A DNA stretch of 64,000 bases from Acidimicrobilacustris europaeus (GTDB taxonomy: Bacteria > Actinomycetota > Acidimicrobiia > Acidimicrobiales > Acidimicrobilacustridaceae): positions 1,116,001 to 1,180,000 of the forward strand of contig OZ239146.1 in assembly GCA_965194515.1 (NCBI GenBank). The letters run 5' to 3'. Under the pieces are notes generated by a model. The model did not search any database and was not told the origin of the DNA. It worked only from the letters and a program-made list of their open reading frames with translations. This document shows, one piece after another, positions 24,155 to 32,524 of this stretch (position 1 is its first letter; each line of letters starts with the position of its first letter). Made by a program: the position numbers and the translations under genes.

Positions 24155-24505
24155 ATGGGTAGTGCAGCAGTTTTCTTCTCAGTCGTCACCGGACTCGTCA
24201 TGCTTGCGAGTGGTGCCTACGACTTCACCATGCCCCAGAAGGTCCTCACCATCATGGACCGGATGGGCCACCGACCCAACTTTGTTCGTACTCTGGGACT
24301 TCTGAAGGTTCTCGGCGGTCTCGGACTGCTCGTCGGATTGGTGTTCGGATTCATCGGCGTTTTGGCAGCACTCGGATTAGTCGCCTATTTCATTCTTGCG
24401 ATCCGCGCCCACGCCAAACTCGGCGACTCGGGTGCAGAAACACTTCCGGCTGCAGCAATGTTCATTTTGAGCGCACTCACACTCATCACCAACTTGTTCG
24501 CCTAA
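24155..24505 (+). CDS. DoxX-like small membrane protein
   Basis: About 116 residues with four hydrophobic helices. The pattern of a first helix, the loop D-F-T-M-P-Q-K-V-L, then G-L-L-K-V-L-G-G-L-G-L-L-V-G and a final L-I-T-N-L-F resembles DoxX/DoxX-like proteins. These are linked to redox or quinone functions in some bacteria, but this member is not assigned. ATG 24155 or 24131 could be the start. It lies directly upstream of a lipoprotein gene on the same strand. Confidence 0.7.
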   Translation: MGSAAVFFSVVTGLVMLASGAYDFTMPQKVLTIMDRMGHRPNFVRTLGLLKVLGGLGLLVGLVFGFIGVLAALGLVAYFILAIRAHAKLGDSGAETLPAAAMFILSALTLITNLFA

Positions 24506-24534
24506 ATCTCTCAACAACTACAACTGGAGGAATA

Positions 24535-25023
24535 ATGAAAAAGCGCGTCTCGTTTGCCGCAGGTGCAATTTGCCTCGGTCTACTTTTCTCTTCGTGCGGA
24601 AGCGATAACAAGAGCGATTCAGCTTCAACCACGACAGCCAAGGGTTCTGCCTCAACAACCGCCGCACCGACGAGTCCAACAACTGCTGCGGCAGGCACGA
24701 CATCGCCGACGATCGCCGGTCTTACAAAGACCGGGACGAAGGCCATTAGCGACGGCGGCTCTATGACGAGTTACACGACTACCGCAGCCGGTAGCAGTAT
24801 CGCCGGAAGCTACGAAACAGCAATCAAGGCCTCGGGCTGGACCGTTACAAGTTCGGGTGGCGGCGGCGGCCGTTGGGGCGGAAGCGGACTTTCAGCCACA
24901 AAGGGCTCCGAGTACCTCGTCGTTTCAGCAGGTGGCGGCAATGGCACCACCTATGTTGACGTTTGCACCTGGCCATCAAAGCCCAAGAACGACGACTGCG
25001 GCGATAACGACAACCAGAACTGA
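24535..25023 (+). CDS. Secreted lipoprotein with Thr/Ser linker and Gly-rich segment, unknown
   Basis: A 162-residue exported lipoprotein. The signal peptide ends in the lipobox F-S-S-C near residue 21, then a Ser/Thr/Ala-rich linker to about 62. The C-terminal 100 residues contain a Gly-rich loop (S-G-G-G-G-G-R-W-G-G-S) and two cysteines that may pair. No family recognised. The gene has a GGAGG ribosome-binding site and is closed by a strong hairpin. Confidence 0.75.
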   Translation: MKKRVSFAAGAICLGLLFSSCGSDNKSDSASTTTAKGSASTTAAPTSPTTAAAGTTSPTIAGLTKTGTKAISDGGSMTSYTTTAAGSSIAGSYETAIKASGWTVTSSGGGGGRWGGSGLSATKGSEYLVVSAGGGNGTTYVDVCTWPSKPKNDDCGDNDNQN

Positions 25024-25055
25024 TTCATCGCCACAAAGAGACAACTCTGAGAACG

Positions 25056-25087
25056 AAGAAGGCCCCGGGGAAACCCGGGGCCTTCTT
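25056..25087. terminator. Bidirectional hairpin terminator
   Basis: A perfect 14-bp stem AAGAAGGCCCCGGG with its complement CCCGGGGCCTTCTT around GAAA. A purine run on one side and a pyrimidine run on the other allow termination of both the lipoprotein gene (+) and the amidohydrolase gene (-), which converge here. Confidence 0.85.
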
Positions 25088-25116
25088 GCGTACTGGGTTC
25101 AGGTGAACGAACCGAA

Positions 25117-26346
25117 TCAACCAGCCTTCGAAAGCTGTGCAGCCGAGCGCTCGAGCGCCTGGTTCGCACCTTCAGGAAGGGAGGTAAGCGGTTCAGAAAT
25201 CTCAGCAACCGTGGGGCCGTACTTGTCAGCGAAGGGCTGAAGAGCGGCAAGGTCGAAGTTGTAAAACTCCGCAGCGTTTCCAGCGAGGATCTGCTGAATC
25301 TGAGCCGGCTCAAGATGGCCGAGCACCTGACGAAGATGTTCACGAGTGAACGGATGCGTTCCCTCTTCGTGCGGGTAGTCGTTGCCCCACATCATCTTGT
25401 CGATACCAAGCACGTTCATGCCGGCATCGATGTCGGCAGGTGTCGGCTGGCTGATACCAACGAAGCAGCTCTGAGCGAAGTACTCAGTTGCTGAACGAGG
25501 AGGAACGGTTTCACCTTCGAAACGCATTTCGCCAACCTTGTTGCCGCGCATCCCGTTGAGGAGGCTGTCCATCGATTCAAGCAACGGCGGAATCCAGGCA
25601 CAACCAGTTTCGGTAAGTGCGAACTTGAGCTTCGGGTGACGCTCGAACACGCCTGCAAGAACCATGTGCACCAGTGGACGCTGTGAGTAGTACGGGATCT
25701 CGATGAAGTGAACGAGAGGCATTGCCGGAGCTGGGGAGTACTTGGGTCCACCAGTTCCACTGTGAGCGTTTACCGGAATGTTGTTCTCGGCACATGCTGC
25801 CCAAAGTTCGTCGTAGTCAGGGTGATAAAGCGGCTTGATCCAATCGGCTGTCGGCGGAACGGCACCGATAAGCACGCCACCTCGAAGGCCGTTCTCCTTG
25901 CACCAAATGGCGTCGGCGATCGCATCGTCAACGTCGTTCAGGAAAATCTGACCAATGCCGGCACGACGCTCTGGAGCGCGGCTGACGTAGTCTGCCAACC
26001 AGCGATTGTGGGCTTGTACGCCTGCGTGACGGTGTTCGTACTCGTCAGGCGTTGGCGGCTGAGCAAAGAGCACGAAGTTCGGGAAGAACGGCGGCACTGT
26101 GTTTGGGTAGATGACCTCGGCAATAACGCCGTCGGCGAACATGTCGCCATCACGACGATCGTCGTCCCAGTTGCGGATACGAAGATCGGTGTCCTTCAGA
26201 TCCTTGAACGGGTTCTTGTACTTCTCGCGCCATGCGTCGAAGTCATCGCGGTACTTGGGGTCAAGAAACTCGCGGTACTGAACGTGACTTCCACCCGCGT
26301 GGGTGTCAGCCGAGATGATGATGTAGTGATCGTCCGGTCCGAGCAT
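25117..26346 (-). CDS. Amidohydrolase family protein (amidohydrolase-2)
   Basis: A 409-residue TIM-barrel metal hydrolase or decarboxylase. The N-terminal S-A-D-T-H-A-G-G corresponds to the metal site (usually D-x-H; here D-T-H). H-S-G-T-G-G near 195 and the final G-N-D-Y-P-H-E-E-G-T provide the other His and Asp ligands. The group includes ACMSD-type decarboxylases and many mycobacterial proteins in sterol or aromatic catabolism. ATG 26346 is preceded by AGGAG. Next to an SDR gene, it fits a catabolic pathway, but the substrate is unknown. Confidence 0.88.
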   Translation of the reverse strand: MLGPDDHYIIISADTHAGGSHVQYREFLDPKYRDDFDAWREKYKNPFKDLKDTDLRIRNWDDDRRDGDMFADGVIAEVIYPNTVPPFFPNFVLFAQPPTPDEYEHRHAGVQAHNRWLADYVSRAPERRAGIGQIFLNDVDDAIADAIWCKENGLRGGVLIGAVPPTADWIKPLYHPDYDELWAACAENNIPVNAHSGTGGPKYSPAPAMPLVHFIEIPYYSQRPLVHMVLAGVFERHPKLKFALTETGCAWIPPLLESMDSLLNGMRGNKVGEMRFEGETVPPRSATEYFAQSCFVGISQPTPADIDAGMNVLGIDKMMWGNDYPHEEGTHPFTREHLRQVLGHLEPAQIQQILAGNAAEFYNFDLAALQPFADKYGPTVAEISEPLTSLPEGANQALERSAAQLSKAG

Positions 26347-26483
26347 GGTGTCTCCTGTGGTGAATTGGCCCTTTGTGGGCACATGACGAACCCCAAGGGG
26401 CGGGATGTGTTGACTCAATCATAGGTGACACAAGAGCTCCCGTGTGAGATCAGGGCACAACAATTTTCTGACCGCCCAGAGCC

Positions 26484-27341
26484 TCAGAGACCCTTGGGGC
26501 GATTGGTGAATCGCTCTTCGGCCGGCGAATAGAACCAGCCGGCCCCCGCCTTGGTTCCGCCATCAACCGGAATGTTGTGGCCTGTCACATAGGCCGAGAG
26601 GTCCGAGGCAAGAAACAGGGCAACCCGAGCCTGATCCTCCGGCCAGCCCAAACGCCCGACCGGCGCCCACGCCTCCCACAAATGCTCAGAGCCGACTGAG
26701 GTCGAGATGTAATCGACCTGTGGAGTTTGGGTGAGATCGGGTCCGATGCCGTTGACGCGGATGCCGTTGCGACCCATCGAGAGCGCAAGGTCGGTGCTGA
26801 ACTTTGCACTGGCGGCCTTCATTGCCCCGTAGATGGGGTCACCGGGATATCCGCGCATTCCTTCCACTGAATGCACATTGACGATTGATCCACTTCCGCC
26901 ATCGATCATCGACTCGATGAAGCACTTCGTAGCTGCGACCATCGCGAAGAAGTTGATGTCGTACATCGCTTTCCAAGAATCGGGCGATGACTTGCGGAAT
27001 CGTTCGAGCGGTCGGTAATCGCCAACGTTGTTCACGAGAACCTGCACATGAGGGTGGTCAGAAAGGATCGTCGCTGCTACCGCTTGCAACTCGTCCCAAT
27101 CTCGACAGTCGGCAACATGAGCACGTGCGATTCCGCCTGCGGCCTTGATGTCTGACACAGCCTCGCTCGCAACCGAAGGATCGATGTCGATAATTTCGAC
27201 AATCGCGCCATGCTGGGCGAACAGTCGAGAAATCGAACCACCGATGCCGGTACCGCCTCCGGTCACAACAGCGACCCGGCCTTCAAGGAGTCGATTCCAA
27301 TCGCCGATGGGAGCAGGCTGCGGGTAGTTGAACTCTGTCAT
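26484..27341 (-). CDS. SDR-family oxidoreductase
   Basis: A 285-residue short-chain dehydrogenase. The cofactor motif T-G-G-G-T-G-I-G-G is near 28-36, with N-N-V-G in place of N-N-A-G. The Ser is in V-N-V-H-S-V-E-G, and Y-x3-K is in Y-G-A-M-K. The long C-terminus (G-W-F-Y-S-P-A-E-E-R-F-T-N-R) is a feature of mycobacterial-type SDRs acting on large substrates. ATG 27341. It is 137 bp upstream of the amidohydrolase on the same strand. Confidence 0.92.
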   Translation of the reverse strand: MTEFNYPQPAPIGDWNRLLEGRVAVVTGGGTGIGGSISRLFAQHGAIVEIIDIDPSVASEAVSDIKAAGGIARAHVADCRDWDELQAVAATILSDHPHVQVLVNNVGDYRPLERFRKSSPDSWKAMYDINFFAMVAATKCFIESMIDGGSGSIVNVHSVEGMRGYPGDPIYGAMKAASAKFSTDLALSMGRNGIRVNGIGPDLTQTPQVDYISTSVGSEHLWEAWAPVGRLGWPEDQARVALFLASDLSAYVTGHNIPVDGGTKAGAGWFYSPAEERFTNRPKGL

Positions 27342-27416
27342 GGTCGAATCCTGCCATGAGCAGCCAACTCCTGCTTCAACGCCACACCGGGCCGCTGCGT
27401 CGGGCAGGATGACCCC

Positions 27417-28250
27417 GTGCGCGTAATGACATGGAACCTTCAAGGTCGAGTCGGTCAGTGGGAGGCGCGACATCACGCTATTGAGAAAGTTCTGATTGAC
27501 ACACAACCTGATGTCGTGATGCTTCAGGAATCTTGGGTTGAGCCGGACGGCACGGCACAAGCGCATGTGCTTGCAGAGCGACTCGGGATGTTCGCAGTGA
27601 CTGCATTCGAACTTGCCGGATTCGATCGGTACCCAGAAGCGCCCTACTGGGTCGTAAATGCCATCTTGACCCGTTGGCCAAGCCAAATCCTCAAGGCCGT
27701 TCCCCTCCGTGACGAAAGTGCCGCCTCGACCTGGCGTCACGTGCTTATTGCGTCCGTCGAAAGACCAGACGAAGAAGGAGGACCCTTTCTTGCGGCCGGC
27801 ACGCACCTTGAGCATGGTCTCGATCGGATGCTTACGAGGTCTGCCCAATTGGCACACCTCGTCGCCGAAGTCTCGGACGCGATCAGCCCGAGTGGAGCGT
27901 GGCGAGACGAATTACCCGCCCTCGTCGCCGGTGACTTCAACGCCGTTCCGTGGTCAGATGAGATCCGGCACGCCACTGGAGCATCGACGCCCTTCATCCC
28001 CGGGTTTGTACTGGTCGACGCGTGGGAAGCGTGCGGAAACGAACGCCGCGGTGACACGTGGTCTTCGGCAAACCCACTCGTACCTCGTCGCGCTGTGTAC
28101 CCAAACCGTCGCCTTGACTACATCACGACAACATTTCCACGCCGCCGCAATTGTGGATCCTTTCAATCCTGCGAGCTCACCGGTCTCGAAGCAATCGATG
28201 GCGTTCAACCTTCTGACCACTACGCGATGGTTGCGGAGGTAGCGCTATGA
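27417..28250 (+). CDS. Endonuclease/exonuclease/phosphatase family protein
   Basis: A 277-residue Mg-dependent phosphohydrolase fold (DNase I-like). Landmarks are M-T-W-N-L-Q-G near the N-terminus, the metal Glu in M-L-Q-E-S-W, G-D-F-N-A-V-P-W near 181, R-L-D-Y-I near 240 and the final S-D-H-Y-A-M-V. These cover the expected catalytic residues. The substrate could be DNA, phospholipid or inositol phosphate and cannot be resolved; no signal peptide is seen. GTG 27417 or ATG 27426 may be the start. It overlaps the next gene by 4 bp (ATGA). Confidence 0.88.
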   Translation: MRVMTWNLQGRVGQWEARHHAIEKVLIDTQPDVVMLQESWVEPDGTAQAHVLAERLGMFAVTAFELAGFDRYPEAPYWVVNAILTRWPSQILKAVPLRDESAASTWRHVLIASVERPDEEGGPFLAAGTHLEHGLDRMLTRSAQLAHLVAEVSDAISPSGAWRDELPALVAGDFNAVPWSDEIRHATGASTPFIPGFVLVDAWEACGNERRGDTWSSANPLVPRRAVYPNRRLDYITTTFPRRRNCGSFQSCELTGLEAIDGVQPSDHYAMVAEVAL

Positions 28251-28699
28251 GCGGCAACTTTGCGACGGCCGTCCTCATCGCTCAGGTCGTTGGATCAGTT
28301 GGAATGTTCGGCGTGATCTGGACCATCCAACTCGTGCACTACCCACTGATGCGGTCAATTCCCGATGACGCATTCGTCGCCTACGAAAAACAACACACTC
28401 AACTGATCTCGTTTGTTGTTGGTCCACTCATGGCGGTTGAAGGTCTTTGTGTCCTCGCAGTGTTTTTTGCTCGACCTGTTGGCGTTCCGTTTTGGTCAAC
28501 ATTGCTTGGCGGAATCCTTGAGGCCATCGCAATTGGCGTTACCGCGTTTGTCAGCGCACCAACCCATGGTCGACTCGAAGCCGGAGCAAATCGCTCGCTC
28601 CTCAATCAACTCATTGCAACGAACTGGTTTCGGACTGCGGCGTGGACGGGACGAGGGGCAATCGCGATCTTCATGCTTGTCGCATTCCTGAACGCTTGA
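28247..28699 (+). CDS. Four-helix integral membrane protein, unknown
   Basis: A 150-residue hydrophobic protein with about four transmembrane segments (about 8-30, 58-76, 82-100, 125-148). Between helices 1 and 2 is H-Y-P-L-M-R-S-I-P-D-D-A-F-V-A-Y-E-K-Q-H, reminiscent of DUF1772/anthrone-oxygenase-like membrane proteins, but the match is not certain. It is translationally coupled to the endonuclease/phosphatase-fold gene by a 4-bp overlap. Confidence 0.75.
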   Translation: MSGNFATAVLIAQVVGSVGMFGVIWTIQLVHYPLMRSIPDDAFVAYEKQHTQLISFVVGPLMAVEGLCVLAVFFARPVGVPFWSTLLGGILEAIAIGVTAFVSAPTHGRLEAGANRSLLNQLIATNWFRTAAWTGRGAIAIFMLVAFLNA

Positions 28700-28711
28700 T
28701 GAGACGTCTCA

Positions 28712-29098
28712 TCAAGGGAGAGCTATTCCCTTTGCCGCACACGACTTCTTGAGTTCCGCCTCGAACCTCGCGACATCTCCGCCAAGTGCCTCAAGTTCCT
28801 CGGGGCCCAAGACCACGAGCAAATTCTCCCCATGTCGTCCCACAACAACCGGGACCTGATGTCCGCACGCCTCGAGAACATCAGCAGGAGCGTCGTCTCG
28901 ATGAAACGTCAGGAATTCGACATTCAATGCATCGCGACAGTCGCGCCATTCCGATTTCTCTCGGAACAGCCCGTGAGTGATCTCACAAAGTGAACAGTGG
29001 GTTCGGCCCAGACGAGCTCCAAGCCAGTAGCGAACCTCACCAGCAAATGATCCATCGGCGTCGTAGACCCCGATGAGGGAAATGTTCCCAGCGTTCAC
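28712..29098 (-). CDS. Unknown protein with H-C-S-L-C-E motif
   Basis: A 128-residue cytoplasmic protein not assigned to a named family. It has R-T-H-C-S-L-C-E-I-T-H-G-L-F at about residues 32-45, a C-x-x-C flanked by His that could bind metal or act as a redox pair. Further Cys are at about 54, 78 and 120. The N-terminus I-S-L-I-G-V-Y-D-A-D-G and later P-V-V-V-G-R-H look like alternating strands of a small alpha/beta fold. It starts with GTG 29098 immediately after the TGA of the upstream gene, with no ribosome-binding site of its own, so it is probably translated by coupling. Third gene of the acyl-CoA synthetase operon. Confidence 0.72.
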   Translation of the reverse strand: MNAGNISLIGVYDADGSFAGEVRYWLGARLGRTHCSLCEITHGLFREKSEWRDCRDALNVEFLTFHRDDAPADVLEACGHQVPVVVGRHGENLLVVLGPEELEALGGDVARFEAELKKSCAAKGIALP

Positions 29099-30220
29099 TC
29101 AGCGCGCGCCATCGAGAATGTCGTTGAACCCGAACTGCGTATGCGGTCCGAAGATGATCTGCTCAAAGATTCCGATGCCGACTTTGTCGCCCATACGGGC
29201 GCGGACAATGTGGTGGACATGTTGATGGGTCGGGTCCTGCGGACTGACCTCGTCGAAGTTCCAGTCTTCACGACCGAGTTCAAGCTCTCCGTGCCACATG
29301 CCGTGGCCCCATTCGGGGTTCATGTACCCAAGAGCTCGCATATCGAACCGCGACAACGATTCAAGTTCGAGAACGATTTCCTCGCCCCCATCACCCAAGA
29401 GATCGATTTCTGCATGCGTCACCCAACGCGTACCTGGCTGGAATTGCAAGCGTTGCCCGACTGGATCGAATCGACGAACCGAATCGTCGTCGAGTGTGAC
29501 GCTGGTTGGAACCGGATCAATGACATCGATGCGGTGACCATCGGGACGCCAGAAGACGCCTCCGGGACTCTGGAACCAACCGGCAACGACACATTCATCC
29601 TCGAAGTGGATCGGCGACCACAACCATGCCTTGGGTGGACCGCTTGAGGGCTTGCCCGGCGCGGGAGCACCAACGGGACGTACCCCCCATGATCGGTCGC
29701 GGATACCGACAACCTCTTCATGGGTGAATTCTGTGCGGTCCCCGTCGACATCGACGAATCCCTCCCACGTTCCAAACTGCATGTAGCGAGCCATGTCGAG
29801 GATCGTGTGAGGACCGTCTGTCATTACCGTGTGATCTTCCAGCAATGCTCCGACTCGAGAACGCCATCGCATATCGCAAGTGATTCCGGTTTCATTGGGA
29901 GCGACCGCATAACGCAGTTGGCGAAATGGTTCGACGATCTCAAGAGTGGCCGGACCAATCGTGAGATCGGTGGGATCTTCCGATGCCTGCCGCGCGGCAT
30001 GGAAGGCATGCTGCGATCCGTTGCGTGAAATCGAGACCGACGTGTCTTGCACCTGAAGGTTGTTGTAGCGACCGAACGCGATTTCAATCTGGAACTCACC
30101 ATCGCGGTGGGTTGCTCCGAACCAATACCGCCCATAGGCATTCCGATCGGTTGTGCCCGAAAGCGAGATGGGCTTCGGAACCTGATGGATCGGAAATTCA
30201 TCAAATGGCGTAAGAGTCAT
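29099..30220 (-). CDS. Unknown conserved protein, possibly lipocalin/AttH-CrtC-like
   Basis: A 373-residue protein without a signal peptide or membrane helices. It is rich in Trp, Gly and Asp and predicted mostly beta (W-S-P-I-H-F-E-D-E-C-V-V-A-G-W-F, Q-F-Q-P-G-T-R-W-V-T-H-A-E-I). The composition and spacing recall AttH/CrtC-type double lipocalin-like folds, but the assignment is weak. A His-rich segment H-Q-H-V-H-H-I-V-R-A-R is near residue 330. It sits between an acyl-CoA synthetase gene (9 bp gap) and the small Cys protein gene (no gap), so it probably acts on or binds a lipid intermediate of the same pathway. Confidence 0.78.
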   Translation of the reverse strand: MTLTPFDEFPIHQVPKPISLSGTTDRNAYGRYWFGATHRDGEFQIEIAFGRYNNLQVQDTSVSISRNGSQHAFHAARQASEDPTDLTIGPATLEIVEPFRQLRYAVAPNETGITCDMRWRSRVGALLEDHTVMTDGPHTILDMARYMQFGTWEGFVDVDGDRTEFTHEEVVGIRDRSWGVRPVGAPAPGKPSSGPPKAWLWSPIHFEDECVVAGWFQSPGGVFWRPDGHRIDVIDPVPTSVTLDDDSVRRFDPVGQRLQFQPGTRWVTHAEIDLLGDGGEEIVLELESLSRFDMRALGYMNPEWGHGMWHGELELGREDWNFDEVSPQDPTHQHVHHIVRARMGDKVGIGIFEQIIFGPHTQFGFNDILDGAR

Positions 30221-30229
30221 GGTCTCCCC

Positions 30230-31822
30230 TTAGAACGGTTCTGGCATCGCGTCGGCGATGTCTCGTAGCTGGTTCTTCGCAATCTTCTCCAACGTTGCGC
30301 GTGGGAAATCGTCGACGAAGTACGCAGCACGAGGAACTTTGAAATCGGAAAGGTTCTTCTGGCAAAGCTCAAGAATAGCCGCCTGCAGTTCGGCATCGTC
30401 TGGTGCATTGGCGCCCTTAATGACAAATGCAACGGGCACAACATCGAGCATCGGATGTGAACGACCGACAACGGCAACGTCGCCGACGCCCGGCACCGTG
30501 CGGCAGAGGTCCTCGACCTCCTTCGACGACACGTTTTCGCCACCGACCTTGAGCATGTCTTTGTCGCGCTCGGTGTAGAAGATTGCTCCCCCATCACCCA
30601 TTCGCACCATGTCGCCAGTTTTGAACCAGCCGTCGTCGGTGAAGCTCTTCTCGTTCGCGTCGTCGTTGTCGTAGTACTCGAGGAACAACTGAATTCCGCG
30701 AGTGCCGCGCAACCAAAGTTCGCCAACACGACCGTCGTCAAGGACCTCGCCGGTCTCGGGATCAACAATGAGCGATTCGTACCCTGGTGTCGCCTTTCCG
30801 AGCGAGCCTGGCGGGATGTCTCCATGCAAACCAGAGCGAGTTGCGTGAGTCACCGTTTCGGTCATGCCGTAAGCAGCGAGTACTCGACACCCGATGAGGT
30901 TCTCAAGCGGAGGAGCAATTGCGCCGAAGACAGCAGCCTTGAGTTTGTTCTCAGGGATCGGTTGCCCTTGGACTGCGAGGTAGACGAACGGAATCAATGA
31001 GATATGCGAGACGCTGTGCTTCACCACAACTTCCCAGAAGCGACTCGAGGAGAACTTGGGTTGCAGCACGACCGTGCCACCAACGCCAAGGATCGACCAC
31101 ATCGACCACGACTGCGCGTTCACGTGGAAGAACGGAAGGAAGATTAGGTACACCGAATCGGGAGCGGCACCGATGTTGTCTGGGCCAACTCGGGTTCCCC
31201 AGAGGGTGTTGGCGTGGGTATGAACAACCGCCTTGGGGCGTGACGTCGTTCCCGAGGTGAACATGATCCCCACGGGAAGCATCGGTTCGGCAGGTCGGGG
31301 AATGAACTCCTCGATATCAGCGAAGAGGTCGTCAAAGGAAAGAAGGCCCGGAACTGCCTGCTCGGGTGTCGCGGCCTCGCCCGAGTTGTCTGCCGTGACA
31401 GCGATCCACTTGAGCTTCGGCCCGCTCGCCGCGACAACGGCGGCGTATTGCGGCTGTGTGATCGCAGCAGTTGCCTTCGTGTGATCAATGAAATAGGTGA
31501 GTTCCGCCGCAACAGAACGCGTATTGGTTGTGACGCCGGCGGCGCCAACCGTTGCGCATGCGTACCAGGCCAACACCATCTCGGGACTGTTGTCAGAGTG
31601 AATGATGACCTTGTCGCCCTTTTGCACTCCGTTGCGCTGGAGGCCTGCAGCTAAGCGGCGAACCTCTTCCCAGAACTTGGCGTACGTCCATGTCTGAACC
31701 TCGCCGTTGCGCGGTTCCCAAATGAGTACAGGGTGATCAGGACGCCGCTCAGCCAAACGCTCCAAAAGCCAGGGCACGTCTTGTCCGGTCATCTGAAACG
31801 TCGAGACAACATCGGCGTCCAT
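30230..31822 (-). CDS. AMP-binding acyl-CoA synthetase/ligase
   Basis: A 530-residue adenylate-forming enzyme. The P-loop-like A3 motif is F-T-S-G-T-T-S-R-P-K-A near 190-200, A5 is A-Y-G-M-T-E-T, A7 is T-G-D-M-V, A8 includes R-D-K-D-M-L-K-V-G-G-E-N-V-S, and the catalytic Lys is in P-R-A-T-L-E-K-I-A-K. The C-terminal domain is complete. It activates a carboxylate as an acyl adenylate and then a CoA thioester; chain type not predictable, although crotonobetaine/long-chain-like sequence features are seen. First gene of a compact three-gene minus-strand operon. ATG 31822. Confidence 0.94.
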   Translation of the reverse strand: MDADVVSTFQMTGQDVPWLLERLAERRPDHPVLIWEPRNGEVQTWTYAKFWEEVRRLAAGLQRNGVQKGDKVIIHSDNSPEMVLAWYACATVGAAGVTTNTRSVAAELTYFIDHTKATAAITQPQYAAVVAASGPKLKWIAVTADNSGEAATPEQAVPGLLSFDDLFADIEEFIPRPAEPMLPVGIMFTSGTTSRPKAVVHTHANTLWGTRVGPDNIGAAPDSVYLIFLPFFHVNAQSWSMWSILGVGGTVVLQPKFSSSRFWEVVVKHSVSHISLIPFVYLAVQGQPIPENKLKAAVFGAIAPPLENLIGCRVLAAYGMTETVTHATRSGLHGDIPPGSLGKATPGYESLIVDPETGEVLDDGRVGELWLRGTRGIQLFLEYYDNDDANEKSFTDDGWFKTGDMVRMGDGGAIFYTERDKDMLKVGGENVSSKEVEDLCRTVPGVGDVAVVGRSHPMLDVVPVAFVIKGANAPDDAELQAAILELCQKNLSDFKVPRAAYFVDDFPRATLEKIAKNQLRDIADAMPEPF

Positions 31823-31944
31823 TGGTCTCCCCCTTTAGAGATCTGCCCCGACACGGGACAACTGTTCACATCTTGGCCCACTTCGCGATGCCAAGTTAAA
31901 CGTCCATCCCCCGGAGCGAAGAACTCCGCCAATAGCCTCGCCCC

Positions 31945-32514
31945 ATGAGAAACGTCACTGCAGGCCTGTCGATCGCCGTCCTGTTGATCCTCGGCGCTGC
32001 TGCCTGCAGCTCTGGGTCCGACAATGCTTCATCTTCGAAGAACTCCACGACGACCACTGCGGGTTCCAACTCAACAACGACCGCCCCCAAGACGACAACA
32101 ACCCTTTCCAGCACGCACTGCGCCACTGGGCAACTCAAGGGGTCTCTCGGCGAAACACAATCAGGCGCGGGCCAGCGCTACACGACTTTGGTCCTCACCA
32201 ACACCGGCACCAAGGAGTGCGACCTGCGCGGTTTCCCTGGGGTCTCACTCGTCGACGCGACCGGAAAGCAGATCGGTCAGCCGGCATCTCGTGAGGGTTC
32301 TGAAGGGGCAACGGTGATGATTCAACCCGGCGCATTCGCAAGTGCAACTTTGCATACAAGCGCAGCAGGAATGGGCGCTCAATGCGATCCAACCTCCGCA
32401 CAGTTGCGCGTGTACCCGCCAGATAACACCGAATCACTCGTGATCGCCGCCGCCTACAGCGCTTGCGGCGGGTTTCGGGTGACGACGCTTGTCTCTGGTT
32501 CTGCCGGTAACTGA
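31945..32514 (+). CDS. DUF4232 lipoprotein
   Basis: A 189-residue exported lipoprotein. The lipobox A-A-A-C is near residue 21, with a Thr/Ser-rich linker to about 55. The DUF4232 domain follows, with L-V-L-T-N-T-G-T-K-E-C-D-L-R-G-F-P-G-V-S-L-V-D near 92-115 and four Cys that can form two disulfides. The domain is common in actinobacterial surface proteins and its role is unknown. Divergent from the acyl-CoA synthetase gene. The sulfatase gene starts 10 bp after its stop. Confidence 0.87.
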   Translation: MRNVTAGLSIAVLLILGAAACSSGSDNASSSKNSTTTTAGSNSTTTAPKTTTTLSSTHCATGQLKGSLGETQSGAGQRYTTLVLTNTGTKECDLRGFPGVSLVDATGKQIGQPASREGSEGATVMIQPGAFASATLHTSAAGMGAQCDPTSAQLRVYPPDNTESLVIAAAYSACGGFRVTTLVSGSAGN

Positions 32515-32524
32515 TAGGGAAGAA

